Below, in pieces: positions 9,650 through 21,938 of a stretch of 64,000 nt of DNA. The number at the start of each line of letters is the position of its first letter. Position 1 is the first letter of the stretch. Under the pieces are notes generated by a model. The model had not been told where the DNA came from, did not search any database, and worked only from the letters and a program-made list of their open reading frames with translations. Source of the stretch: Comamonas sp. lk (lineage in GTDB: Bacteria > Pseudomonadota > Gammaproteobacteria > Burkholderiales > Burkholderiaceae_C); contig CAMBNY010000001.1 of NCBI GenBank assembly GCA_945869165.1, positions 84,468 through 148,467 of the forward strand. Direction: 5' to 3'. The translations under genes and the position numbers were made by a program.

Positions 9650-10549
9650 TCAAGCCACCTTCAAGCGCGCCCCCGCCAGCCCCGTCTCCAGCAGCAGCCG
9701 CTCTGGCGCGCTAAAGCACAGAAAGCGTTTGTTGGTGGCGCGGCCTATGGCGCACAGGTTCAGGCGCTGGGCGACCTGGTGGCCCATTTGGGTGATGCCG
9801 CTGCGCGAGATCACCACCGGCACGCCCATTTGCGCGGACTTGATGATCATCTCGCTGGTCAGGCGACCGGTGGTGTAGAACACTTTGTCATGCGCGCTCA
9901 TACCGGTGCGCTCGCCCAGGCCGGTGCTTTCGTTAGGCTGCATAGACATCCAACCGGCAATCGCATCTAGTGCATTGTGGCGGCCCACATCTTCCACAAA
10001 CATCAGCATGCGCTCGCCCTGAAACAGCGCACATCCATGTACCGAGCCTGCGGTTTTATAAACGCTGTCGTTCAAGCGGATGGTGTTCACGATGCCATAG
10101 AGCTGGCTTTGGGTGATGGTGGCCACAGGCAGTTGGATACTGTCGATATCTGCCATCAGATCGCCAAACACACTGCCCTGCCCGCAGCCGGTGGTAACTA
10201 CGCGCTTGGCAGTCTTTTTCTCTAGATTGGCAATGCCTTTATAGGTCTTGACCGCCGCAGCGCCCACTTCCCAATCGACCGTGATGGACTCCACTTCCTG
10301 CGCTGATGCGACCAGGCGCTGATTCAGCAAATAGCCCATCACCAACCACTCGGGCTGCGCGCCCAGGGTCATGAGCGTTACGATTTCGCGCTTGTCTACA
10401 TACACCGTCAGTGCCCGCTCGGCGGGAATTTGCAGGCTTTGCGTTTCGCCATATTCGTTCAGTACTTCAATAGAACGCGTCACCGCCACCTGGGCGCGAC
10501 TCAGGCGGGGTAGTCTCGGCGCGGCGGGTATGCGGGGCAAAGTCTGCAT
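9650..10549 (-). CDS. fdhD: formate dehydrogenase accessory sulfurtransferase FdhD
   Basis: 'VVTTGCGQGSVFGD', 'CALFQGERMLMFVEDVGRHNALDAIAGW', 'YTTGRLTSEMIIKSAQMGVPVVISRSG'. Confidence 0.93.
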   Translation of the reverse strand: MQTLPRIPAAPRLPRLSRAQVAVTRSIEVLNEYGETQSLQIPAERALTVYVDKREIVTLMTLGAQPEWLVMGYLLNQRLVASAQEVESITVDWEVGAAAVKTYKGIANLEKKTAKRVVTTGCGQGSVFGDLMADIDSIQLPVATITQSQLYGIVNTIRLNDSVYKTAGSVHGCALFQGERMLMFVEDVGRHNALDAIAGWMSMQPNESTGLGERTGMSAHDKVFYTTGRLTSEMIIKSAQMGVPVVISRSGITQMGHQVAQRLNLCAIGRATNKRFLCFSAPERLLLETGLAGARLKVA

Positions 10550-10551
10550 GG

Positions 10552-13500
10552 TCAGGCAGACGCCTCTGCCACCGGGTCATTCACACCAAAGCCCGCGTTC
10601 TCGCGCGTGGTGCCGCCTTTGCTCACGGCCACTGCGCAGTACTTGAACTCGGGGATTTTGCCCACTGGGTCTAGCGCGGAATTAGTCAACTCATTGGCTG
10701 CCGCTTCGTAATAGGCAAAAGGCACGAATACGGCGCCTTGCGGCGTGCCGTCGTCGCGGCGCACATGCAGCGCCACTTCGCCCCGACGCGAGGCAATGGT
10801 GATGATGTCGCCCGCGTCCATGCCCAGCACCTTCAGGTCCGCGCCACACATGGAGGCAGTGGCCATGGGCTCAATGGCATCGAGCACCTTAGCCCTTCGC
10901 GTCATGCTGCCGGTGTGCCAATGTTCCAGTTGGCGACCCGTGATCAGCACAAAGGGGTAAGCCGCATCGGGCCGCTCGTTGGCGGGGATGATGTCGGCAG
11001 GCACCAGTTTCACGCGGCCACTGGCGGTGGGGAAGTTGTCGATAAACACGGTGGGCGAGCCCGGCGCGTCTTCGCTCAGGCACGGATAGGTCACGCTGGA
11101 TTCGCGCTGCAAACGCTCCCAGGTAATCCCCGAAATAGCAGCGTGCATGGCGCGGCGCATTTCGTCATAAACGGCGGCCACGCCATCGTGCGCGCCCTGA
11201 TAATCCCAGGGCAAACCAATGCGCTTAGCCAGGTCTTGCAATATCCATAAATCAGCGCGGGCCTGACCGGGCGGATCGATGGCTTGTTTGCCCAGTTGCA
11301 CCATGCGGTCGGTGTTGCTAACGGTGCCGGTTTTTTCGGGCCAGGCGGTGGCGGGCAACACCACGTCGGCCAACCAGGCGGTTTCTGTCATGAAAATATC
11401 TTGCACCACCAAATGGTCCAGGCTGGCCAGCGCATGGCGCGCGTGGTTCAGGTCGGGGTCGCTCATGGCGGGGTTTTCGCCCATGATGTACATACCGCGA
11501 ATCTTGTGCGGATCGCTGTCCTCGGCCAGCGCTTTGCGCATGATCTCGACAACGGTGTAGCCGGGCTTGTCGTCTAGCTTGCTGCCCCAGAAATCTTCAA
11601 ACCAGGCATGCGCAGCGGCGTTGTCCACGCGCTGGTAGTTGGGGAACATCATGGGGATCAGGCCCGCGTCCGACGCGCCTTGCACATTGTTTTGGCCGCG
11701 CAGCGGGTGCAAGCCCGAGCCCGGTTTGCCGATCTGGCCGGTAACGCTGACCAAGGCAATCAAACAGCGCGCGTTATCGGTGCCGTGCACATGCTGGCTA
11801 ATGCCCATGCCCCACAAAATCATCGCGCCTTTGGCCTTCGCAAAAGCCCGCGCTACTTCGCGCAAGGTTTGCGCCGGTATACCGCAAATGGGCGCCATGG
11901 CTTCGGGGCTATAGCCTTTGACGTTATCGCGCAGCGCTTCATAGTTGCTGGTGCGGTTGGCGATAAAGGTTTCGTCAACTAGGCCTTCTTCGATCACGGT
12001 GTGGATTAGCGCATTGAGCATGGCCACATCGGTATCTGCCTTGAACTGCAAGGTGCGCCAGGCGTGTTGGCCTATATCGGTAATGCGTGGGTCAGCCAGC
12101 ACAATTTTGGCGCCACGCTTGGCGGCGTTTTTCATCCAGGTGGCGGCCACCGGATGGTTGGACGTGGGGTTGGAGCCGATGATGAAAATCAGATCCGCAT
12201 GTTCCACATCGTTGACCTGGTTGCTCACCGCGCCCGAGCCCACACCTTCGAGCAAAGCGGCCACGCTGGACGCATGGCACAAGCGGGTGCAATGGTCCAC
12301 GTTGTTGCTGCCAAAGCCGGTACGCACTAGTTTTTGAAACAAATACGCTTCTTCGTTACTGCCCTTGGCCGAGCCAAAACCGGCCAGCGATTTGGGGCCA
12401 TGGCTATCGCGCAGACCCTTGAGCCCGCCAGCGGCCAGCGCCATCGCCTCTTCCCACGTGGCTTCGCGGAACACGTCCGACCAATCGGCGGTATCGCGGT
12501 TGAGGTGGTTGATTTGCTCCGGGTCTTTGCCCACGCCGGCTTTGCGAATCAGTGGCACCGTCAGGCGTTGCGGGCTGGCCGCGTAGTCAAATCCAAAGCG
12601 GCCTTTGACGCACAAGCGGCTATGGTTGGCCGGTCCGTCGCGTCCATCCACACTGACGATGGCGTTGTCTTTGACGTTATAGGTCAGCAAGCAACCTACA
12701 CCACAAAACGGACACACCGAGTCCACTTTTTTGTCCACCACCTGGGTGCCCACTTGCGTCTTCGGCATGAGCGCGCCCGTGGGGCAGGCTTGCACGCATT
12801 CGCCGCAGGCCACGCAGCTGCTGTCGCCCATCGGGTCATGCAAGTCAAACACAATTTCGCTATGCGAGCCGCGCATGGCGTAGCCGATCACGTCGTTGAC
12901 CTGCTCTTCGCGGCAAGCACGGACGCAGCGGTTGCATTGAATGCAAGCATCCAGATTAACGGCCATCGCGGGATGCGAGTAATCGGATTTCGGTTGCTCC
13001 CGGCGAATTGCTTTTAGGGCGGGACGCACCGTAACGTCCATGCGGTCCGCCCAAAGGCTGAGTTCGCCATGCTGCCCCGCCAAACCCCCGGCTGCGGCAG
13101 GGGATGCGCCGGGCGCCGCATTGCGCCCTCGCTCTAAGGTGCCCGGCGTATCCCCTGGCGCAGCAGCGCCAGAAGCATTAGTCGCTCCAGCAGTACCCGA
13201 AGCAGAAGAATATGAAGCGTCATTCCATTTGTACCCCACATCCGGCATATCCGATAGCAGCATCTCCAGCACCATCTTTTGGCTCTTGATAGCCCGCTCA
13301 CTCTGCGCCTGCACTTCCATTCCTTCGGTGGCACTGCGACAGCAACTCGGGGCCAGCGTGCGCTCGCCTTTGATCTCGACCACGCAGGCGCGGCAATTGC
13401 CGTCGGCGCGGTAACCGTCTTTGTAGCAAAGGTGCGGGATATCCACCCCGTGGCGCTTGGCGGCTTTGAAAATGGTCTCGCCTTCGTAGGCATGGATGGT

Positions 13501-13566
13501 TTGCGCGTCGAGCTTGAACTCTATGGTTTTGAGCGTCACTTCAGACAACTTGGTCGGTGCATTCAT
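10552..13566 (-). CDS. fdsA: NAD-dependent formate dehydrogenase alpha subunit (Mo/W, multiple Fe-S)
   Basis: N-terminal 2Fe-2S 'CYKDGYRADGNCRACVVEI', 4Fe-4S 'CIQCNRCVRACREEQ', 'CVACGECVQACPTGAL', MGD domain 'CPFCGVGCLLTYNVKDNAIVSVDGRDGPANHSRLCVKGRFG'; ATG at 13566 (MNAPTKLSE). Confidence 0.92.
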   Translation of the reverse strand: MNAPTKLSEVTLKTIEFKLDAQTIHAYEGETIFKAAKRHGVDIPHLCYKDGYRADGNCRACVVEIKGERTLAPSCCRSATEGMEVQAQSERAIKSQKMVLEMLLSDMPDVGYKWNDASYSSASGTAGATNASGAAAPGDTPGTLERGRNAAPGASPAAAGGLAGQHGELSLWADRMDVTVRPALKAIRREQPKSDYSHPAMAVNLDACIQCNRCVRACREEQVNDVIGYAMRGSHSEIVFDLHDPMGDSSCVACGECVQACPTGALMPKTQVGTQVVDKKVDSVCPFCGVGCLLTYNVKDNAIVSVDGRDGPANHSRLCVKGRFGFDYAASPQRLTVPLIRKAGVGKDPEQINHLNRDTADWSDVFREATWEEAMALAAGGLKGLRDSHGPKSLAGFGSAKGSNEEAYLFQKLVRTGFGSNNVDHCTRLCHASSVAALLEGVGSGAVSNQVNDVEHADLIFIIGSNPTSNHPVAATWMKNAAKRGAKIVLADPRITDIGQHAWRTLQFKADTDVAMLNALIHTVIEEGLVDETFIANRTSNYEALRDNVKGYSPEAMAPICGIPAQTLREVARAFAKAKGAMILWGMGISQHVHGTDNARCLIALVSVTGQIGKPGSGLHPLRGQNNVQGASDAGLIPMMFPNYQRVDNAAAHAWFEDFWGSKLDDKPGYTVVEIMRKALAEDSDPHKIRGMYIMGENPAMSDPDLNHARHALASLDHLVVQDIFMTETAWLADVVLPATAWPEKTGTVSNTDRMVQLGKQAIDPPGQARADLWILQDLAKRIGLPWDYQGAHDGVAAVYDEMRRAMHAAISGITWERLQRESSVTYPCLSEDAPGSPTVFIDNFPTASGRVKLVPADIIPANERPDAAYPFVLITGRQLEHWHTGSMTRRAKVLDAIEPMATASMCGADLKVLGMDAGDIITIASRRGEVALHVRRDDGTPQGAVFVPFAYYEAAANELTNSALDPVGKIPEFKYCAVAVSKGGTTRENAGFGVNDPVAEASA
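13092..13163. repeat. palindromic (REP-like) element in frame inside fdsA
   Basis: Arms ggctgcggcaggggatgcgccgggcgcc (from 13090) and ggtgcccggcgtatcccctggcgcagca (from 13138) are near-perfect inverted repeats flanking a 20-nt spacer. Confidence 0.85.
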
Positions 13567-13567
13567 A

Positions 13568-15367
13568 TCAGGCCACCTCGTGAGGAAAATATTTTTGAAC
13601 ACAGCGCACCGGATTGGGCGCTGCCTGGCCGAGGCCGCAAATCGAGGCGTCGGTCATGACGATGTTGAGGTCTTCCAGCGTCTCGTGGTCCCAATGTGCC
13701 GCTTGCATCAAGGTGGCCGCTTTGTCGGTGCCGACGCGGCAGGGGGTGCACTGGCCGCAGCTCTCGTGGGCAAAAAATCGCATCATATTGAGCGCCGCAT
13801 CGCGCGCCTTGTCTTTGTCGCCCAGCACGATGACCGCAGCCGAGCCGATAAAGCAACCGTGGGGCTGCAAGGTGTCAAAGTCCAGCGGGATATCGGCCAT
13901 GCTGGCAGGCAAGATGCCGCCGGATGCGCCGCCGGGCAAGTAGGCATACAGGCTGTGCCCATCGGCCATGCCGCCGCAGTATTCATCGACCAATTCGCGC
14001 AGGCTGATACCGGCGGGCGCCAGCTTGACGCCGGGGCGCTTCACGCGGCCACTGACGCTAAAACTGCGCAAACCTTTGCGCCCGTTGCGCCCGAAGCTGC
14101 TAAACCATTGCGGTCCTTTTTGCACAATGTCGCGCACCCAGTACAGGGTTTCAAAATTGTGTTCCAGCGTGGGGCGCCCAAACAAGCCCACTTGCGCAAT
14201 ATAGGGCGGACGCATACGCGGCTCACCGCGCTTGCCTTCGATGCTTTCAATCATGGCCGACTCTTCGCCGCAGATATACGCCCCGGCACCACGGCGCAAA
14301 TGAATGGTGGGCAGCGGGCACGGCGGATGGGCCTGCAAAGCCGCGATTTCATGCTCCAAGATGGCGCGGCAGCCGTGGTACTCGTCGCGCAAATAAATGT
14401 AGCAAGCGTCTATGCCGACCACTTGTGCGGCGATCAGCATGCCTTCCAAGAAACGGTGGGGGTCGCGTTCTAAATAGGTGCGGTCTTTGAAGGTGCCGGG
14501 TTCGCCTTCGTCAATGTTGACTGCCATAAGCTTTGGCGCAGGCTGGTCCCGCACGATGCGCCATTTACGCCCCGCCGGAAAGCCCGCGCCACCCAAGCCG
14601 CGCAAGCCGGAATCTTCCATGGCTTTGACGATGGATTCGCCGTCTTGCTTGCCCTGCGACAAGGCAGCAGCCAATTGGTAACCGCCTTGCGCCAAATAGG
14701 CTTGCAAGCCAACATAGGCGGGGGCTACTTGCACATCCGCACTGGCGGGAGACACTGCTTTTTCGCTGTGCGCGGCGGCATCAAACGCTGCATTTTGTGC
14801 GGCTGTCGGATGTTGGCAAGCGTGTGCTTGTACGGCAGCGGCGATACGATCCGTAGTAGCAAAAGCCACTGGGTTTTGGTCCACCACCGCAGCAGGCGCT
14901 TGTTCGCAGCGGCCAATGCACGGCGCGGCAATCACGCGCACATCATCGCGGCCCAAAATGGCTGGCAAGCGTGCCAGCAAATCTTTGGCACCTGCCATTT
15001 CACAGCTCAGGCCATCGCACACACGCACGGTGATAGCCGCAGGTTGCGCATCACCGCGCAGCACTTCAAAGTGGTGATAAAAAGTGGCGACTTCAAACAC
15101 TTCGGCCATGCCGATGCGCATTTGCTTGGCCAGCGCGACCAGGTGCCGGTCGTGCAAGCAGCGGTAGGTATCGTTGAGCTTGTGCAGGTATTCGATTAGC
15201 AGGTCGCGCGGGTGCGGCCCATCGCCTATCAAAGCCTGAACCTCCAGCACGGCAGTGTCTTCAGGTTGGCGGCCTTTGAGTTTGCTTTTACTGCGGATGC
15301 GCTTGCGCATATCGTCCACCGTACCCAAAGAGACGGCGGCGGGACTGGAAATCGTGTTCTGGGTCAT
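13568..15367 (-). CDS. NAD-dependent formate dehydrogenase, fused NuoE-like + NuoF-like subunit
   Basis: NuoE-like N-terminus 'VFEVATFYHHFEVL...CDGLSCEMAGAKDLL...APCIGRCEQAPAAVV', then NuoF-like 'GLRGLGGAGFPAGRKW...NIDEGEPGTFKDR...[15 protein letters not shown]'. Confidence 0.92.
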   Translation of the reverse strand: MTQNTISSPAAVSLGTVDDMRKRIRSKSKLKGRQPEDTAVLEVQALIGDGPHPRDLLIEYLHKLNDTYRCLHDRHLVALAKQMRIGMAEVFEVATFYHHFEVLRGDAQPAAITVRVCDGLSCEMAGAKDLLARLPAILGRDDVRVIAAPCIGRCEQAPAAVVDQNPVAFATTDRIAAAVQAHACQHPTAAQNAAFDAAAHSEKAVSPASADVQVAPAYVGLQAYLAQGGYQLAAALSQGKQDGESIVKAMEDSGLRGLGGAGFPAGRKWRIVRDQPAPKLMAVNIDEGEPGTFKDRTYLERDPHRFLEGMLIAAQVVGIDACYIYLRDEYHGCRAILEHEIAALQAHPPCPLPTIHLRRGAGAYICGEESAMIESIEGKRGEPRMRPPYIAQVGLFGRPTLEHNFETLYWVRDIVQKGPQWFSSFGRNGRKGLRSFSVSGRVKRPGVKLAPAGISLRELVDEYCGGMADGHSLYAYLPGGASGGILPASMADIPLDFDTLQPHGCFIGSAAVIVLGDKDKARDAALNMMRFFAHESCGQCTPCRVGTDKAATLMQAAHWDHETLEDLNIVMTDASICGLGQAAPNPVRCVQKYFPHEVA

Positions 15368-15565
15368 GGCGTTGGGGTACAAATACCCTTGTAATTTGCG
15401 CCAGAGTATGGGTGCATACCGCCAAGGGCGTCCAATTGAATCCCTACATTAAGCCATTCAGGGGTTGAATGACGCAGCGCAGCAAACCACAAATGCAAAA
15501 CAAGGTGGCTCGCCTCTGGGCGACTGGCCCGCGCAATGCTGGTGTGGCTAAGAGGCCTCGGGAAG

Positions 15566-15690
15566 GCCTGCATAAGTCCGTCATCGCGAGGAGCGCAGCG
15601 ACGCGGCGATCCATAGGGGCAAGATTCGCAAGCAAAGATAGATTGCTTCGCTGTACGCAATGACGGGTTTGGACCTATGCAGAGTTTGCT
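15566..15690. repeat. dispersed inverted-repeat element, copy A
   Basis: Left arm CTGCATAAGTCCGTCATCGCGAGGAGCGCAGCGACGCGGCGATCCAT; right arm is its approximate reverse complement (AGATTGCTTCGCTGTACGCAATGACGGGTTTGGACCTATGCAGAG). Confidence 0.85.
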
Positions 15691-16330
15691 ATACCGGCCC
15701 GGCTTGGCCTTCCAAGGCCTGTAGTTCGTCCAGCGTATTGGCATTAAAAAAAGCCAGCGGGTCGTCGCCCGGCTGGTCGAAGGGCACGATTGCCAAGCGC
15801 TGCTGCGCGGCCCAGGCGTCTATCTTGCGCCCGCCCGCTTGCGTGAAGTCCACCAATCCGGGCAAAAGATCTGTGCGCAGCAGGCAAAAAACCGGTTGCT
15901 TGCGCAAGCGGGTTTGCCCACTTTCGTCGCGCTCGGGTGCAGCGGCCATGGCGATCCGGGCATCTTGCGCCTGCAGCGCAGCACACAGGCGCGGCACCAA
16001 ATCCAGCGGAAACAGCGGCGTGTCGCAAGGCAAAGTTAGCAAATACGGCGTCTGGCAATGCGACAGTCCCACCAAAAAACCGGCCAGCGGACCGGCGTAA
16101 TCGGCCAGGCCATCGGGCCAGACCGGCGCACCAAAGGCTTCGTACTGTTCAAGATTGCGGTTGGCGTTGAGCATGATCGGACCTACGCTGCCCGTGCCGC
16201 GCAGGCGCTGCAGGCTGTGCAAAGCCAGAGGCTGGCCTCTGAAATTTTGCAAGCCTTTGTCTACGCCGCCCATGCGGCTGCCACGGCCACCGGCCAACAA
16301 TACGGCGCTGATTTCCTGCGGGTCAATCAT
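15689..16330 (-). CDS. mobA: molybdenum cofactor guanylyltransferase MobA
   Basis: '[29 protein letters not shown]' nucleotidyltransferase signature; '[13 protein letters not shown]'. Confidence 0.9.
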   Translation of the reverse strand: MIDPQEISAVLLAGGRGSRMGGVDKGLQNFRGQPLALHSLQRLRGTGSVGPIMLNANRNLEQYEAFGAPVWPDGLADYAGPLAGFLVGLSHCQTPYLLTLPCDTPLFPLDLVPRLCAALQAQDARIAMAAAPERDESGQTRLRKQPVFCLLRTDLLPGLVDFTQAGGRKIDAWAAQQRLAIVPFDQPGDDPLAFFNANTLDELQALEGQAGPV

Positions 16331-16351
16331 GTACGGCCTCGTATAGGGTGC

Positions 16352-17314
16352 TCAGGCCGACCCGGCTACTGGCGATGTCAGCATGCCGCTATGCATAGCC
16401 GCGTGCTGCAACCATTGCGCATCCCGCGCCAGGTTCAATGCCACTTGCAGTGCCCTCGAGGGGCGCATCTGCACGTTATACATAAAGCCGATGGGCGTGC
16501 GCACTTCCGGCTCGACCAAAGGCAGCGCTTCCAATTGGCGATCGCTGCGCACCGCACCCACCAGTGCACCGGGCAAGATGCCGCATATCTTGCCTTGCAC
16601 CACGCACAGCGCCATACCGAGGATGGAGTTTGTCTCCATGGCCGGAACTACTTGCACGCCCGCCTGGCGCAAGGCGGTATCCACAATCGTACGGTTGTGC
16701 ATCTCTGGCGTTAACAAGCACAAGGGAAAGCGACCTGCCTGTTGCCAGGTCAGGGGGTGACCGATGCGCAGACCATCGGCTTGCGGGCTATCTGCACGAC
16801 GCAGCAAAAAATAATGCTCGGTGTATTGCACGAAGGAACTCAGCCGTGCGCCTTTAGAGTCCATGCGCTCGATATAGCCCATGGCCATGTCCAAAGATAA
16901 AGTCTCCAAGCCTTTTTCTATTTCGGCGGAGCTGAGCGACAAGACAATAGGCCGGATACCGCTTTGCCGGGCTTGCAACATCGCCGCAAAGCGCGCCGCT
17001 ACGGGCATGGCCGTGGGAACCGCCCCGATGCGCAGCGGGCCGTGCGGCGCCAAGGCATCGCCTTTGAGCGACTCTTGCAACAAAGCGTGTTCGTGCAGCA
17101 TGCGCTGCGCCGAGGCCAAAATAATTTCGCCTTCGGGCGTGAAACCTACGTAATTGCGCTCGCGCTTGACGATGACCGCCGCAAACTCTTCCTCTAGCGC
17201 CCGCAAGGCATTGGACAGCGCCGGTTGCGTGATATGGCAGGCCTGCGCCGCCCGCCCGAAATGGCGGTGCTCGTTCAAAGCTACCAAATAACGCAGGCTG
17301 GGGAGCAGGTTCAT
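16352..17314 (-). CDS. LysR-family transcriptional regulator
   Basis: N-terminal HTH 'LRYLVALNEHRHFGRAAQACHITQPALSNALRALEEEF'. Confidence 0.9.
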   Translation of the reverse strand: MNLLPSLRYLVALNEHRHFGRAAQACHITQPALSNALRALEEEFAAVIVKRERNYVGFTPEGEIILASAQRMLHEHALLQESLKGDALAPHGPLRIGAVPTAMPVAARFAAMLQARQSGIRPIVLSLSSAEIEKGLETLSLDMAMGYIERMDSKGARLSSFVQYTEHYFLLRRADSPQADGLRIGHPLTWQQAGRFPLCLLTPEMHNRTIVDTALRQAGVQVVPAMETNSILGMALCVVQGKICGILPGALVGAVRSDRQLEALPLVEPEVRTPIGFMYNVQMRPSRALQVALNLARDAQWLQHAAMHSGMLTSPVAGSA

Positions 17315-17332
17315 TGCAGGACTTTGGCCCTC

Positions 17333-18424
17333 TCAAGTGCCTTTAGAGATAGTGATCGACGGAAACTTAGAAGAGAAGTCTTTGTTCTTCGCCGCTATCG
17401 CCACCGCCACTTTGCGCGCCACGGCCATATAGATAGCTGCTACATCGCCCTCAGGGTCGGACACCACGGTGGGCTGGCCGCTATCGGCCTGCAAACGGAT
17501 TTGCATGTCCAAAGGCAGCGCACCTAAGTAGTCCATCTCGTATTCCTCGGCCAACTTACGCCCACCATCGGCACCGAAAATGTGCTCTACATGCTTGCAG
17601 TTGCTGCACACATGCACCGCCATGTTTTCCACAATGCCCAAAATCGGCACGCCCACTTTTTCAAACATCTTGATGCCTTTTTTGGCATCGAGCAGCGCAA
17701 TGTCTTGCGGCGTGGTGACCACGACTGCCCCAGTCATGGGCACGCGCTGCGACAAGGTCAGTTGGATATCGCCGGTGCCCGGTGGCATGTCGACAATCAA
17801 ATAATCGAGTTCGCGCCAGTTGGTTTGGCGCAGCAGTTGCTCCAATGCCTGCGTGGCCATGGGGCCGCGCCAGATCATGGCCTGGTCTTGGTCCACCAAA
17901 AACCCGATGGACATGACTTGAACGCCATAGTTTTCCATCGGCTCCATGGTCTTGCCGTCGGCGCTGGCGGGTTTGCCGCTAATGCCCATCATCATGGGGA
18001 TGCTGGGGCCGTAAATATCCGCGTCGAGCAAGCCCACGCTGGCACCCTCAGCGGCCAGGGCCAGGGCCAGGTTCACGGCAGTAGTGCTCTTGCCCACACC
18101 ACCCTTGCCCGAGGCCACCGCCACAATATTTTTCACGCCAGGCAAAAGTTGCACGCCGCGCTGCACCGCATGCGCGGCGATCTTGGTGTGTAAATTGACG
18201 GTGACTTGCTTGACGCCATCCAAGGCCTGCACCGCCGCCGTCAAGGCCTGGCGCAGCGAGTCCAACTGGCTTTTGGCCGGGTAGCCCAGCTCTATGTCAA
18301 AGGCCACCGCGTCTTGCGCAATCTGCACATTGCGCACCGCTTTGGTCGATACAAAATCCCGCCCTGTGTTGGGGTCTATTACCTGCTTGAGGGCATCCAA
18401 CACACCCTGTTCTGTCACTGCCAT
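17333..18424 (-). CDS. mrp: Mrp/ApbC P-loop iron-sulfur cluster carrier
   Basis: 'VASGKGGVGKSTTAVNLALALA', 'VDMPPGTGDIQLTLSQ', 'GIVENMAVHVCSNCKHVEHIFG'; ATG at 18424 (MAVTEQGVLDAL). Confidence 0.92.
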   Translation of the reverse strand: MAVTEQGVLDALKQVIDPNTGRDFVSTKAVRNVQIAQDAVAFDIELGYPAKSQLDSLRQALTAAVQALDGVKQVTVNLHTKIAAHAVQRGVQLLPGVKNIVAVASGKGGVGKSTTAVNLALALAAEGASVGLLDADIYGPSIPMMMGISGKPASADGKTMEPMENYGVQVMSIGFLVDQDQAMIWRGPMATQALEQLLRQTNWRELDYLIVDMPPGTGDIQLTLSQRVPMTGAVVVTTPQDIALLDAKKGIKMFEKVGVPILGIVENMAVHVCSNCKHVEHIFGADGGRKLAEEYEMDYLGALPLDMQIRLQADSGQPTVVSDPEGDVAAIYMAVARKVAVAIAAKNKDFSSKFPSITISKGT

Positions 18425-18521
18425 TGCATTCTCCGCAAAGGGCCATAGTCTAGCCCTGCGGCCCATGGCCTTGGTGAGTAGCGGACTTGCGCTTGCCCCA
18501 GGGCTCGCTACTATTGGGCGC

Positions 18522-19736
18522 ATGCCCACGGCACTCCCCGCACCTTCCAAGTCCAGCGCGCACAACGCGCTGGTGCTCAGTGGTGGCGGCGCGCGGGCGG
18601 CTTACCAGGTGGGCGTGCTGCAAACCATCGCCGCCATCCGCCGTGAACAGGGGCAGGCCCACGGGCCCAATCCCTTTCCTATCCTGAGCGGCACCTCGGC
18701 TGGCGCGATCAATGCCGCTGCATTGGCCTGTGGCGCGGATGACTTTGATAAGGCCGTGGCCCACATGGCCCACACCTGGCAACATATTCATGCCGAGCAG
18801 GTCTACCACGTCAGCGGCTTGCGCATGCTGCGCGCCGGTGCCCGCTGGCTGGGGCTGTTGTCGCTGGGCTGGTTGCTGACGCGCTGGTGGCGCATCAAGC
18901 CACGCTCTTTGCTGGACAACGCGCCGCTGGAAGACTTGCTAGCCAAGATGGTGGCGCTGGGCCGCCTGCCGCATATGCTGCAAGGCGGGCACCTCAAGGC
19001 CCTGGCGGTTAGTGCCTCAAGCTACACCACCGGCCAGCATGTCACGTTTTTTCAGGGCGCCAAAGAGGTGCAAGAGTGGCAGCGCTCGCAGCGCTTTGGC
19101 GTGCGTGCCGGTATCAGCCACACGCATTTAATGGCCTCTGCGGCTATTCCCTTTATCTTTCCGGCCAAGGCCTTGCCGCTGCACCGGCACCAAGAATATT
19201 TTGGCGATGGGTCTATGCGCCAAAGCGCACCCTTGTCGCCGGCCATCCGGCTGGGGGCCGAGCGGATATTGGTCATAGGCGCCGGGCGCATGGCCGAGCC
19301 GCATGAACCAGCGCAGGCGCAAGCGGGGCATTACCCCTCCCTAGCGCAAATTGCCGGGCATGCCATGTCCAGCATATTTCTGGATGCACTGGCAGTGGAC
19401 GTGGAGCGCATGCAGCGCATTAACCAGACCATCGCCCTGGTGCCGCCCGAGGTACGCACCACCAGCAGCCTGCGCCCGGTGGAGGTGCTGGTCATCGCGC
19501 CCAGCCAGCGCCTAGACGACATCGCCAGCCGCCATGTGGGCGCCTTGCCGGTGGCGGTGCGCAGCCTGCTGGGCGGCGTAGGCATTTCGGCAGCGCCACA
19601 AGACGCCAAGGGCGCGGCCCTGGCCAGCTACCTCTTGTTTGAAGCGGCCTATACCGGCGAACTCATGGCCCTGGGCCGCGCCGATGCGTTGGCGCAAAGG
19701 GCCGCAATCTGCGGCTTTTTTGGCTGGGCGGACTAA
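18522..19736 (+). CDS. patatin-like phospholipase
   Basis: 'ALVLSGGGARAAYQVGVLQ', GxSxG 'LSGTSAGAINAAAL', 'DGSMRQSAPLSPAIRLGA'. Confidence 0.9.
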   Translation: MPTALPAPSKSSAHNALVLSGGGARAAYQVGVLQTIAAIRREQGQAHGPNPFPILSGTSAGAINAAALACGADDFDKAVAHMAHTWQHIHAEQVYHVSGLRMLRAGARWLGLLSLGWLLTRWWRIKPRSLLDNAPLEDLLAKMVALGRLPHMLQGGHLKALAVSASSYTTGQHVTFFQGAKEVQEWQRSQRFGVRAGISHTHLMASAAIPFIFPAKALPLHRHQEYFGDGSMRQSAPLSPAIRLGAERILVIGAGRMAEPHEPAQAQAGHYPSLAQIAGHAMSSIFLDALAVDVERMQRINQTIALVPPEVRTTSSLRPVEVLVIAPSQRLDDIASRHVGALPVAVRSLLGGVGISAAPQDAKGAALASYLLFEAAYTGELMALGRADALAQRAAICGFFGWAD

Positions 19737-19787
19737 AATCTGCCCCTTTTGCCTCGTACGGGCGGCTGTCAAAGCTGCCACGCCACC

Positions 19788-21935
<2,148 letters not shown>

Positions 21936-21938
21936 GCC

